Shown one piece after another: positions 52,891-60,431 of a stretch of 64,000 nt of DNA (the first letter of the stretch is position 1; every line of letters begins with the position of its first letter). Source of the stretch: Bradyrhizobium liaoningense (GTDB lineage Bacteria; Pseudomonadota; Alphaproteobacteria; Rhizobiales; Xanthobacteraceae); NCBI RefSeq assembly GCF_018130785.1, contig NZ_JAFCJT010000002.1, positions 906,282 through 970,281 on the forward strand, given 5' to 3'. The translations under genes and the position numbers were made by a program. The notes under the pieces are model-generated. The model saw only the letters and a program-made list of their open reading frames with translations. It had not been told where the DNA came from and did not search any database.

Positions 52891-54813
52891 TCAATTCACC
52901 GGCAACATGAACGCGTCGAAGTACGACGCAAGCGCAGCAAATTGATCGATCGGCAGCACGGTCGCGATGTACTGGTCGGGCCGCACGACCACCATGCAGC
53001 CCGCCTTGCGATCGATGCCGCGCATTGCAAAGACATCGTGGCCGCCCTTGAGGTCCGGACAGAACATCTTCTCGTAATCGAGCAACCCGTAGCGGCCCTT
53101 GCGTGGAAGCAGCAGCGACGGCATCGCCTCGACGGCGAGCTCGCGGTGGTCCTGCTGGAAAATCGCGCGCAGATCGATCACGCTGTCGACGTCAGCGCCC
53201 GCGGGCGTATATCGCTTGACCGGAGATTCCCGGGCTTCAGTGAGAAAATTGCACAAGGCGCGAATGGCCGAGCCCGCAGCCGCAGGATCCTCCGCGGGCG
53301 AAAACGCGTAGATGCGGAAGCGGCCATCGGCCTGCGACGCGTGGCCGAGATGGACCGGCTTGGCGTCGCCAAGCCGGATGACCGGCGCGGAATGGAAGCG
53401 CTTGCCGATGACGAGACCTGCGGCGAGATGCTGGTGAGTCGTTGCGCCGGTGAGGAGTGACGGCTTGTAATGCGTCGCCGTGCCCGCGGTGTAGCGGCCG
53501 TGCCTGACAAAATAGTCCTGCGTCCTGGCGGCATCGGCGCCGCCAGCCTTGGCGGCTGAGGCGAGAATTCCCGCCCACTCACGATCGAAATCGATCAGCT
53601 CCTTCGCAACCGCCTGGCGCTCCGCCGAATAGGAATGCAGCAGGCTCGGCGCACTCTGCTTGCGCAGCACGGTGGCAAGCTTCCAGCCGAGATTGAAAGC
53701 GTCTTGCATCGAGACGTTCATGCCCTGCCCCGCCTTCGGGCTGTGGGTATGGCAGGCATCGCCGGCGATGAAGATGCGCGGCAGGCGCGAGGCGATCTCG
53801 GTCTCCGGCACGTCGTCGAACTTGTCGGTCAGGCGTTGGCCGATCTCGTAGACCGACCACCATGCGATCTCCTTCACCTCGAGCGTATGCGGCTTCAAGA
53901 TCCGCTGCGCTTTCGCGATCACGTCATCGGCGGTGATGTTGCGGTTGGCAACGCGCTCGCCGACGTCGAGTTTTGCGAGCTCGACATAGAGGCGGGCCAT
54001 GTAGCCGCCCTCGCGCGGGATGATCAGCAGGCTGCCGTCCTTCGCCGACTGGATCAGGGCCTTGAAGCGAATGTCCGGAAAATCGGTCACCGCCAGCACG
54101 TCCATCACGCCCCAGGCGTGGTTGGCGGAATCGCCATGCAGCTCGCGGCCGATCGACTTGCGCACCGTGCTGCGCGCGCCGTCGCAGCCGACGACATAGC
54201 GCGCCTTGATCGTCTCGATCCTGCCCTCGTTTGCGGCATCGCTGCGTTCGAGCCGCACCGTCACGGCATGGTCGGCGGGACCCGCGGCCGGATCGACCTC
54301 GAGGTCGAGCAGGCGCCGGCTGTAATGGGGTTCGAGCTTGGCCGGCGATTTGCGCATCGTATCGAGAAAGCCGTCATGGATGCGCGCCTGGTTGAGGATG
54401 ACGTGCGGGAATTCCGACAACCCGTCCTCGACGTCCTGCACCCGGCCGCTGCGGACGATGTTTTCCGGCGTCCGTTCGTCCGGCTTCCAGAACGTTGTCT
54501 CGTTGACCCAATAGGCCTCCTTCAGCACGCGCTCGCTGAAGCCATAGGCGTGGAACATCTCCATGGTGCGGCAGGCGATGCCGTCGGCCTGCCCAACCAG
54601 CAGGCGGCCCGGCTTCTGCTCGACGATGCAGGTCTTGATGTCGGGGAATTGCGCAAGCTGGGCCGCGAGCGTCAGACCGGCAGGGCCGCAGCCGACGATG
54701 AGGACATCGACCTCGGTGGGCACGGCGCCGGCAGCGCCCGAAGCCTGAATGCGGTCGGCGGGATCGGCGATCTCAGGGTCGCCCGGCTGAAATCCATTCA
54801 GATGGAATTGCAT
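52891..54813 (-). CDS. mobA: FAD-dependent aromatic hydroxylase (3-hydroxybenzoate 4-monooxygenase-like)
   Basis: A 640-residue class A flavoprotein monooxygenase, the length of MobA/phenol hydroxylase. The FAD fingerprint is VDVLIVGCGPAGLTLAAQLAQ; the second motif is VVGCDGARSTVRKSIG and the third RIFIAGDACHTHSPKAGQGMNVSMQDAFNLGWKL. The C-terminal 180 residues form the thioredoxin-like phenol-hydroxylase domain. It would hydroxylate 3-hydroxybenzoate to protocatechuate with NADPH and oxygen. The family also contains phenol 2-monooxygenase, so the substrate is inferred. It is divergent from a MarR regulator whose operator overlaps its promoter. ATG 54813 follows GGGGAG. Confidence 0.88.
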   Translation of the reverse strand: MQFHLNGFQPGDPEIADPADRIQASGAAGAVPTEVDVLIVGCGPAGLTLAAQLAQFPDIKTCIVEQKPGRLLVGQADGIACRTMEMFHAYGFSERVLKEAYWVNETTFWKPDERTPENIVRSGRVQDVEDGLSEFPHVILNQARIHDGFLDTMRKSPAKLEPHYSRRLLDLEVDPAAGPADHAVTVRLERSDAANEGRIETIKARYVVGCDGARSTVRKSIGRELHGDSANHAWGVMDVLAVTDFPDIRFKALIQSAKDGSLLIIPREGGYMARLYVELAKLDVGERVANRNITADDVIAKAQRILKPHTLEVKEIAWWSVYEIGQRLTDKFDDVPETEIASRLPRIFIAGDACHTHSPKAGQGMNVSMQDAFNLGWKLATVLRKQSAPSLLHSYSAERQAVAKELIDFDREWAGILASAAKAGGADAARTQDYFVRHGRYTAGTATHYKPSLLTGATTHQHLAAGLVIGKRFHSAPVIRLGDAKPVHLGHASQADGRFRIYAFSPAEDPAAAGSAIRALCNFLTEARESPVKRYTPAGADVDSVIDLRAIFQQDHRELAVEAMPSLLLPRKGRYGLLDYEKMFCPDLKGGHDVFAMRGIDRKAGCMVVVRPDQYIATVLPIDQFAALASYFDAFMLPVN

Positions 54814-54851
54814 GAGCATCTCTCCCCGAAAACGTTCTGTTTGGATATTGC

Positions 54852-54882
54852 TCAGTATGCTGACTATCAGTATACTTGTCAA
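54852..54882 (-). promoter_or_regulatory. mobA promoter with MarR operator repeats
   Basis: On the minus strand TTGACA (54882-54877), a 17-base spacer and CATACT (54859-54854) form a good housekeeping promoter. ATACTGA occurs twice, 15 bases apart, the second copy overlapping the -10 element, and CTGATAGTCAG forms a short palindrome inside the spacer. This is the likely MarR binding site. Confidence 0.65.
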
Positions 54883-54916
54883 CGATCCCGCGCCGTCCTG
54901 CCCCAAGGAGAATTCG

Positions 54917-55381
54917 GTGAAAGACAACAACGACATGCCCGGGCATCTGGCGCGCCGGTTCCAGCAGATCGCGGTGGCGGTGTTTCTGGCCGAGGTCGGG
55001 GACGCCGGCTTCGACCTCACGCCGGTGCAATACGCAGCACTTGCGACCATCAAGGCCAATCCGGGGCTCGACCAGGTGACGCTCGCAGGATTGATCGCCT
55101 ACGACCGCACCACCATCACCGGCGTCATCGACCGCCTCGTCCAGAAAGGCCTTGCCGAGCGCCGCGCCTCCAGCCGCGACCGCCGCGCCCGCGAACTCGA
55201 GATCACCGACGAGGGCCGACGCACGCTGCGCAAGATCACCCCGGCGGTCGAGTCCGCCCAACGCGTCATGCTGCGCGGTCTCAGCGCGAAGGAAGGTGAG
55301 GAGCTGATGCGGCTGCTGCGCAAGGCAATCACCGCCGGCAACGAGCTCAGCCGTGCTCCGCTGCGCGAGATGCAGGCATAA
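54917..55381 (+). CDS. MarR-family repressor
   Basis: A 154-residue winged helix regulator. The MarR fold is visible: LARRFQQIAVAVFLAEVGDAGFDLTPVQYAALATIKANPGLDQVTLAGLIAYDRTTITGVIDRLVQKGLAERRASSRDRRARELEITDEGRRTL, with the recognition helix in DRTTITGVIDRL and the wing with DRRAREL. It should sense an aromatic acid and derepress the divergent hydroxylase gene. The GTG at 54917 has AAGGAG six bases upstream; the earlier start is rejected. Confidence 0.9.
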   Translation: MKDNNDMPGHLARRFQQIAVAVFLAEVGDAGFDLTPVQYAALATIKANPGLDQVTLAGLIAYDRTTITGVIDRLVQKGLAERRASSRDRRARELEITDEGRRTLRKITPAVESAQRVMLRGLSAKEGEELMRLLRKAITAGNELSRAPLREMQA

Positions 55382-55465
55382 CCCCCGTATTTCCACCCGT
55401 AATTGTCGCAGTGCCGCGAAACCTGGAACTAACCTTCGGCTGCTACGGTCAGCAATATTCGGCGT

Positions 55466-55480
55466 TTAACGCGCGATTAA
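55466..55480. promoter_or_regulatory. CtrA-type box (TTAA-N7-TTAA)
   Basis: TTAA at 55466-55469, seven bases CGCGCGA, TTAA at 55477-55480. An exact match to the CtrA consensus, 23 bases before the secreted-protein gene, in otherwise GC-rich DNA. Confidence 0.5.
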
Positions 55481-55502
55481 CTTTGCCGTTCGGGAGTTTC
55501 GG

Positions 55503-55937
55503 ATGTTCAGGTTCCTCATTGCGGCGACGGCCATCGCGCTCTCGACCGGCCCTGTGCTTGCCAACAGCCATGGCGGCGGCGATGCCCCTCCGCCGCCGAA
55601 GCCCGAGGCCACGACCGCACCGGCGAAGGTGGTCCTGACCAGGCAGGGTCCCACGCTCGTGGATCTCAAGGGCATGACGCTCTACTATTACGAGCGCGAC
55701 ACCACCGGCAAGACGTCGAACTGCAACGGCAAGTGCACCGAGAGCTGGGTACCGCTGCCCGCAACGGCCGACGCCAAGGCCGTCGGCGACTTCACGGTGA
55801 TCAGCCGCAACGACGGCAGCAAGATGTGGGCGTACCGCTATCGTCCGCTCTATACCTCGCCGGCCGACAAGGCGCCAGGCGACGCCAACGGCAATGCGAC
55901 GACGCTGCAATGGCGCGTCGCCCGCCCTGAGAACTAG
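55503..55937 (+). CDS. Exported COG4315-like secreted-repeat protein
   Basis: A 144-residue secreted protein. Signal peptide MFRFLIAATAIALSTGPVLA; the mature part begins NSHGGGDAPPPPKPEA and contains one or two PF03640-type secreted repeats: PTLVDLKGMTLYYYERDTTGKTSNCNGKCTESWVPL, then SRNDGSKMWAYRYRPLYTSPADKAPGDANG. Two Cys in CNGKC are typical. Members are seen in actinobacteria and proteobacteria as periplasmic or lipoprotein-like proteins of unknown role. A CtrA-type box lies just upstream. Confidence 0.88.
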   Translation: MFRFLIAATAIALSTGPVLANSHGGGDAPPPPKPEATTAPAKVVLTRQGPTLVDLKGMTLYYYERDTTGKTSNCNGKCTESWVPLPATADAKAVGDFTVISRNDGSKMWAYRYRPLYTSPADKAPGDANGNATTLQWRVARPEN

Positions 55938-56004
55938 GTCGCGACCGGCAGTCCTGCCCGCGGCAAAAGTCTCGTGAGCAACGGAATGACCGATCGCACC
56001 GCGC

Positions 56005-56658
56005 TTACCCGCGCCAGCTAGGCCCCGCCTCGACCCGCGCGTTCTGCCCGGGCGGCAGCACCACGACCGTCGCATTCAGCTTCACCCGGTCGAACAGATC
56101 GATCACGTCCTCGTTGCGCATCCGGATGCAGCCGGACGAGATCGCCTGCCCGATATATTCCGGCTGGTTGGTGCCGTGGATCCGGTAGAGCGTGTCCTTG
56201 TTGCCGAGGTAGAGATAGATGCCCCGCGCGCCCAGCGGATTGGCGGGGCCACCGGCGACGCGCGCTGGATATGGCCCGAGCCGCGCCTGGATGTCCGCTG
56301 TCGGAACCCAGTCGGGCCATTCCGCCAGACGGCCGACACGCGCAACGCCGGAGAAGGCCATGGCTTCCTCGCCGACCGCGACGCCGTAGCGGATCGCCTT
56401 GCCTTCGGGCAGCACGAAATAGAGGTAGCGCGCATCGGTATCGACCAGGATCGTGCCCGGCTGCTCCTTGCGCGGATAATCGACGATATGACGGAGATAT
56501 TGCTCAGGCACGTTCGCCTGCGCGTAGGGCGTGTGCGCAAGCAACTGCCGGTCGCGCGGCGTCATGCTCGCATCCGTCGATGGCGAAAGCGTCGTCTGCA
56601 TGCAGCCGGCGAGCGGAAGCAAGGCAACGACGAACAAGACAATTAGAGATTTTGGCAC
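56005..56658 (-). CDS. L,D-transpeptidase lipoprotein (YkuD domain)
   Basis: A 217-residue lipoprotein. The lipobox is LLPLAGC (Cys 19). The YkuD catalytic domain has LVDTDARYLYFVLPEGKAIRYGVAVGEE, GIYLYLGNKDTLYRIHGTN with His 161, and the nucleophile Cys 176 in SSGCIRM. Such enzymes form 3-3 peptidoglycan crosslinks or attach outer-membrane proteins to the wall. The GTG start at 56658 is required for the short signal. A perfect palindrome lies about 80 bases upstream. Confidence 0.92.
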   Translation of the reverse strand: MPKSLIVLFVVALLPLAGCMQTTLSPSTDASMTPRDRQLLAHTPYAQANVPEQYLRHIVDYPRKEQPGTILVDTDARYLYFVLPEGKAIRYGVAVGEEAMAFSGVARVGRLAEWPDWVPTADIQARLGPYPARVAGGPANPLGARGIYLYLGNKDTLYRIHGTNQPEYIGQAISSGCIRMRNEDVIDLFDRVKLNATVVVLPPGQNARVEAGPSWRG

Positions 56659-56737
56659 CACCGGCCCCCCGATAGCGATAGTTACGCTCCCAGCTCCGCC
56701 AGATGCTGCCCAAATCGTGCTGAAAACAAGGCGGAGG

Positions 56738-56755
56738 GAACACGTGCGCGTGTTC
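56738..56755. promoter_or_regulatory. 18-base palindrome upstream of L,D-transpeptidase
   Basis: GAACACG-TGCG-CGTGTTC, perfect seven-base arms. It lies 80 bases before the transpeptidase start and 202 bases before the plus-strand gene at 56957; a possible operator. The rest of the 56659-56956 gap shows TTTAAA segments near 56930-56948, close to the plus-strand gene. Confidence 0.45.
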
Positions 56756-56956
56756 GACTGGCCCGGTTCCATCACCACAAACGGCGGAAGAGCGTCGCAC
56801 AGTCTCCATCCCCTCGCCTTGCTTTGGTCAAACCCGGCTGGACTCGTGCGTCATCTGCTTGACTCATCAGATTTGGGATGAGTCGACCTCAACAGATCGG
56901 CTCGCGCCAATGCGGACGACCACTACTTTAAACACTCGCGTTTTAAAGGAGCTGCA

Positions 56957-58036
56957 ATGCTCGCGACGCTGAACTCCAGGCAAATTGTCGATGAGATCGT
57001 GAAGGACACGGTCAAGGACAACGATCCGCACGACGCCATTCAGATTTCGCCCGACATGGTGCTGGCTTCACGCCCCATCAGCGTCGCCCCCGCGTTGGCC
57101 CCAGAGATCACGTCCCGTCCGGAGCCGAAAATAGATCCGAAGTTCGCGCCGGAGCCCACCGTCAATCCGGAGCCGAAGTTCAGTCCCGTCATGGAGCCGC
57201 AGGCAGCAGTGCCCTCGGTCGACAACGCCGTGCGCGTCGCGGCCAGCGATGATCGCAACCGGCGGAAGCGATCCTCCGCCGGCAAATGGCTGCGCGGCGC
57301 GTTCGTCACGGTGTTGTTTGCGGGCGGAAGCGCGGCCGCCACTGTCGCCTGGGAGAAACATGGCGACACGGCCAGGCAGATGCTCGCCGAATGGACGCCT
57401 GTATTGACCTCATTGACCTCGCTGCTGCCTTCGACATCGCGGACGGCGCCGGTCGCCACCGCGCAGGCCGCGCCGCCCGCGGAGCAAGCCGCAACGGATC
57501 AGGCGCCCGATCAATCCGCGACGCCGCCGGCGGTTCAGGTTGCAGCCGCCGCGCCGGTCGCAACAGCCGCGCCGGTCGCAACAGCCGCGCCGGTTGCAAC
57601 AGCCGCGCCGGTTGCAGCAGCTGCGCCGGTCGCAACACAGCCCGATGCGGCGCAGTCGGTCCAATCGATGACGCGCGATCTCGCAGCGATGGCGCAGCAG
57701 ATCGAAACACTCAAGGCCAACATTGCCGAGCTGAAGGCCGGGCAGGAGCAGATGGCACGCGAGATGGCAAAACCGCCCGCGCCAAAGCCGGTGGCTGAGG
57801 TCAAGCCGGTCGAACCGCGCGCGCGCGTGTCCACGCTCCCGCCGCGATCTCCCGCGCCTCCGGTTCGCAGGCCGAAGCCGGTCGTGTCGCAAACCTACAT
57901 GCCGGCATATTCGCCCGCGCCGCTTGCGCCTTCGCAGGCCGCCGCGGTCACGCCGCCGGCAGCACCGGTCGCCACGACGCAAGCCGTTGCCGATGACGAC
58001 GGACCTGTCGTGCGTCCGCCGATGCCGGTGCGATAG
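56957..58036 (+). CDS. Single-pass membrane protein with APVATA repeats
   Basis: A 359-residue protein. A Pro/Glu-rich cytoplasmic part with PEPKxxPxFAPEP-like repeats precedes one membrane helix (WLRGAFVTVLFAGGSAAATVAW), a TPVLTSLTSLLP linker, five near-identical AAPVATA hexa/heptapeptides (residues about 196-228), a short coiled coil (QSMTRDLAAMAQQIETLKANIAELKAGQEQMARE), and a Pro/Arg/Tyr-rich end. The layout and phrases match the protein at 39414, a likely paralogue. Function unknown; a periplasmic spacer or wall-interacting protein is plausible. Confidence 0.75.
   Translation: MLATLNSRQIVDEIVKDTVKDNDPHDAIQISPDMVLASRPISVAPALAPEITSRPEPKIDPKFAPEPTVNPEPKFSPVMEPQAAVPSVDNAVRVAASDDRNRRKRSSAGKWLRGAFVTVLFAGGSAAATVAWEKHGDTARQMLAEWTPVLTSLTSLLPSTSRTAPVATAQAAPPAEQAATDQAPDQSATPPAVQVAAAAPVATAAPVATAAPVATAAPVAAAAPVATQPDAAQSVQSMTRDLAAMAQQIETLKANIAELKAGQEQMAREMAKPPAPKPVAEVKPVEPRARVSTLPPRSPAPPVRRPKPVVSQTYMPAYSPAPLAPSQAAAVTPPAAPVATTQAVADDDGPVVRPPMPVR
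57547..57638 (+). repeat. 18-base tandem repeats coding APVATA
   Basis: Five copies of the 18-base unit GCCGCGCCGGTCGCAACA, with single-base differences (GTTGCA for GTCGCA), within the membrane-protein gene. Confidence 0.85.
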
Positions 58037-58147
58037 ACCAAGCGTCGGCGCAGCGTCGCTGTCGCGACCATGCGCAAGCTGTCCGACTCGATGCGATGAG
58101 TTGAGTCCGGGCGACTACGGAGACCGATGCTTCGAGCGTCTTCCGTC

Positions 58148-58189
58148 AAGAGAAAAGGCCGTCGGGATCTATGCCGCCGGCCTTCTCTT
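58148..58189 (+). terminator. Terminator after the membrane-protein gene
   Basis: AAGAGAAAAGGCCG pairs with CGGCCTTCTCTT around a long loop. It lies about 110 bases past the stop codon at 58036. Confidence 0.6.
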
Positions 58190-58414
58190 GCAGCTGCCGG
58201 TTCCCGGAGCCCGGTTCTGCTGCAATTCCATGCCTTATGATCACGCCGACATATTTAATAAAATCTTAACGCAAGCGAATGCTGCACATGATTTCTGCGC
58301 CATAAGCACAGAGATTACGCGGCCCGTTCATTCGATAGATATCGACTCAGTGATATCATCCGACATGTGTTGAGACTTCCGCCGAAGCTCACGTCGTCAT
58401 ACCGGAGAATTCGA
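58190..58414. other. AT-rich promoter region
   Basis: An AT-rich interval (ATATTTAATAAAATC, GATATCGACTCAGTGATATC) without a gene. It holds a CtrA-type box and probably the promoter of the DUF6894 gene. GATATCGACTCAGTGATATC near 58337-58356 is an inverted repeat with GATATC arms. Confidence 0.45.
58255..58269. promoter_or_regulatory. CtrA-type box (TTAA-N7-TTAA)
   Basis: TTAA at 58255-58258, seven bases TAAAATC, TTAA at 58266-58269. An exact consensus match, but in AT-rich DNA, so chance is more likely than at the other two sites. Confidence 0.35.
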
Positions 58415-58645
58415 ATGCCGTACTATTTCTTCGATCTCGTGGTTGGTGAAGAGTTCAAGAACCAGGGTGGAATCATCCTCGAAGACATCGAGGTCGCTTC
58501 CGATCGCGCCGATCAATTGGCCACCGAGCTGTCGCAGGTGAAGCCGGAGCTGCAACGGAAGGGCTGCGCGGTGCGCGTCACCGATCGCGATCACAACGAG
58601 GTCTATCGCACGCCGCTCGATCCCGTGCCGGCCTGGCAGCGCTAG
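58415..58645 (+). CDS. DUF6894-type small protein
   Basis: A 76-residue soluble protein that begins MPYYFFDLVVGEEFKNQGGI, the characteristic PxYFFD start of DUF6894, followed by LEDIEVASDRADQLATELSQ and a C-terminal strand with VRVTDRDHNEVYRTPLDP. GGAG lies seven bases before the ATG. These small proteins are numerous in Bradyrhizobiaceae and have no known role. A family C repeat follows immediately after the stop. Confidence 0.85.
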   Translation: MPYYFFDLVVGEEFKNQGGIILEDIEVASDRADQLATELSQVKPELQRKGCAVRVTDRDHNEVYRTPLDPVPAWQR

Positions 58646-58651
58646 GACATC

Positions 58652-58697
58652 GCGTTTTCGAGCGAAGTGGATACCGGTTCGCGCAGGGAAAACGCGT
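58652..58697 (+). repeat. Repeat family C, copy 2
   Basis: Second copy of the GCGTTTTCGAGCGAAGTGG...AAAACGCGT unit. It is followed at 58717-58738 by a perfect CCGTTCCGAT-TC-ATCGGAACGG hairpin that may end the SDR transcript. Confidence 0.88.
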
Positions 58698-58716
58698 CGA
58701 ACCAGGAATCAGAAGC

Positions 58717-58738
58717 GCCGTTCCGATTCATCGGAACG
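58717..58738. terminator. Hairpin downstream of the SDR gene
   Basis: CCGTTCCGAT and ATCGGAACGG form perfect ten-base arms with a two-base loop, six bases beyond the SDR stop. No T-run. Confidence 0.5.
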
Positions 58739-58743
58739 GGGCT

Positions 58744-59529
58744 CTAGTCGTCGAGAGCCGGCGGCTCGAACCAGTTCGTCAGCGACAATCCGCCGTCGAC
58801 GACGAAGGCTGCGCCGGTGACGTAACCCGAGAGCTTGTTCGACAGAACCGCAAGCGCCATCGGCGCGAGGTCCTTGGCCTCACCGAGACGCCCGAGCGGG
58901 ATGTGCTTCGCCAGCGAAGCATCGGCAACGAACCCGCCGGCCGCGATCGCGCCGGGCACCAGCGCGTTGACGCGGATGTCGTGACGCCCGAACGTCTTCG
59001 CGAGCTCCTTCACCAGCATCGCCATCCCCGCCTTCGCCGTCGAATAATGCGGCAGGTTGCGTGGCGTACCCGCGTGCAGCGAGGTGAGAAACAGGAACGA
59101 GCCGGGCCGTTTCGCCGCGATCAGCCGCTTTGCCAGCCCGCGCGCCAGATGAAATCCGGCATCGAGATTGACGGCATGCATCTCCTGCCAGGTCTTGCGA
59201 TCGACCGCGAGCGCATGATCGGCCTCCCGCCGCGGCGGCGATGCGCTGTGCACGAAATGCGAGACCTCGCCGAGCGCGGCAAGCGCGGCAGCCAGCAACT
59301 CGTCGCAATCTTCCAGCCTGGCGAGATCGCCCACCCACGGCACCGCCAATTCAGGCCTGCTGCTCGCGCTGATCGCGGCACCCACCCTTTCCGCGCTCAC
59401 ATCGGCGAAGACGGTCCGAACGCCCTCGCCGACCAGCGCCTGCGCGATCGCGCGGCCGATGCCGTTGCCTGCGCCGGTGACGAGCGCCGTGTCGCGTGCG
59501 GGATCGAACGGCGTGCTGAACAGGCTCAT
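58744..59529 (-). CDS. SDR-family oxidoreductase
   Basis: A 261-residue classical short-chain dehydrogenase. The cofactor motif is TGAGNGIGRAIAQAL, with the NADPH/NADH-selecting ADVSAERV and the active-site serine in FLTSLHAGTPRNLPHYSTAKAGMAMLVKEL (Tyr-x-x-x-Lys in YSTAK). The NVRxxxxxPG-type segment is VNALVPGAIAAGG, and the end is GYVTGAAFVVDGGLSLTNW. The substrate cannot be told. It is convergent with the DUF6894 gene and divergent from the secreted-protein gene at 59659. Confidence 0.93.
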   Translation of the reverse strand: MSLFSTPFDPARDTALVTGAGNGIGRAIAQALVGEGVRTVFADVSAERVGAAISASSRPELAVPWVGDLARLEDCDELLAAALAALGEVSHFVHSASPPRREADHALAVDRKTWQEMHAVNLDAGFHLARGLAKRLIAAKRPGSFLFLTSLHAGTPRNLPHYSTAKAGMAMLVKELAKTFGRHDIRVNALVPGAIAAGGFVADASLAKHIPLGRLGEAKDLAPMALAVLSNKLSGYVTGAAFVVDGGLSLTNWFEPPALDD

Positions 59530-59658
59530 GTCGCTCTCCGGGCCAGGGGCGGGTCACGATAGCGCACCGCACCGGGAAGCGACAAATACGTTCCGGCACC
59601 ATTGCGGAGCGGCTTGCCGGACGCTAGCCTCTCAAAAAAAACGGAGGAGATACCAAGG

Positions 59659-60048
59659 ATGCGCACCGGTTTCCTGATCGCAGGTCTGTTACTGCTCGCC
59701 GCGCCGGCCCAAGCGGCGGACCATCCACGGTCGACCTATGTGACGATGGTCTTGCAGGCCTTCGCCGCCAGGGTCGAATGCCCGAACACCGATCTCGTCT
59801 ATCAGGACCTCGTGCAGAAGGCGCAGCAGATGCAGCTGCCGGACGGCATCACCGAGAAGGTGCGCAAGGCAATCGCCTGGATGCACACCGGCGGCAAGAT
59901 GGGCGAGAAGCAGGACGACGATTTGATGGCCGAGGTCGCCGTCGCGACGCAGGCGACCGACATGGACCAGCGCCGCCTCGGCATGCCCGGCTGGTGCGAG
60001 GCCCAGAAGACCAACCTTGCGGGCCTGATCCGCAGCAAGGGCGGCTAG
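59659..60048 (+). CDS. Small exported protein
   Basis: A 129-residue secreted protein. Signal peptide MRTGFLIAGLLLLAAPAQAA, then DHPRSTYVTMVLQAFAARVE, CPNTDLVYQDLVQKAQQMQL, and a helical body containing GGKMGEKQDDDLMAEVAVATQATDM and PGWCEAQKTNLAGLI. Two cysteines probably pair. GGAGGAGA lies nine bases before the ATG at 59659. The all-helical pattern is seen in other small alphaproteobacterial periplasmic proteins of unknown role. Confidence 0.75.
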   Translation: MRTGFLIAGLLLLAAPAQAADHPRSTYVTMVLQAFAARVECPNTDLVYQDLVQKAQQMQLPDGITEKVRKAIAWMHTGGKMGEKQDDDLMAEVAVATQATDMDQRRLGMPGWCEAQKTNLAGLIRSKGG

Positions 60049-60058
60049 GCGCTCTCTC

Positions 60059-60094
60059 GCGGCGTTAAGCACGCCGCGACGGAACCGTCGCGGC
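60059..60094 (+). promoter_or_regulatory. Two overlapping, mutually exclusive hairpins
   Basis: GCGGCG (60059-60064) can pair with CGCCGC (60072-60077), while GCCGCGACG (60073-60081) can pair with CGTCGCGGC (60086-60094). The shared bases mean only one stem can form at a time. They lie between the gene at 59659 and the gene at 60161. Confidence 0.4.
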
Positions 60095-60160
60095 GGCTAA
60101 CAATGGTCATAATCCTCAACACCATGCGGCCTCTTCGAATTCGCGAACAGGAGAGCCCTC

Positions 60161-60409
60161 ATGCGGAGTATCCATGTCGTTTTCGCCGGCGCGGTTGCGG
60201 CCGCCACGGTGCTGGCCACGCCCGCCCTGGCGAAGAATTCCGACGCCCAGAAAGGCGAGGAAAAATCCACCTCGTCATCCTGTAGTGCCTATCAGCAGGC
60301 GCCCGACGGCTCGTGGGAACCGCTTCCCTGCAAAGAGACAGGGGAGCGCTCCCAGCCGCAGACACAAAACCGCGCTTCGCAGCCGGGCGCCGACCGCGAG
60401 GAACGCTGA
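60161..60409 (+). CDS. Small exported protein
   Basis: An 82-residue secreted protein. Signal peptide MRSIHVVFAGAVAAATVLAT with cleavage after ALA. The mature part is KNSDAQKGEEKSTSSSCSAY, QQAPDGSWEPLPCKETGERS and a Gln/Arg-rich tail. Two cysteines flank the PDGSWEPLPC phrase, recurrent in small bradyrhizobial secreted proteins. AGGAG precedes the ATG. Function unknown. Confidence 0.75.
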   Translation: MRSIHVVFAGAVAAATVLATPALAKNSDAQKGEEKSTSSSCSAYQQAPDGSWEPLPCKETGERSQPQTQNRASQPGADREER

Positions 60410-60431
60410 GCGCGCTCGCGCTTGCCGCGTG

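Noticed and set aside
55425..55449. GGAAC-N16-CGGT upstream of the secreted-repeat gene as an EcfG promoter
   Set aside because: One mismatch in the short -10 element (CGGT for CGTT), and a CtrA-type box lies closer to the gene; not enough to list as a promoter.
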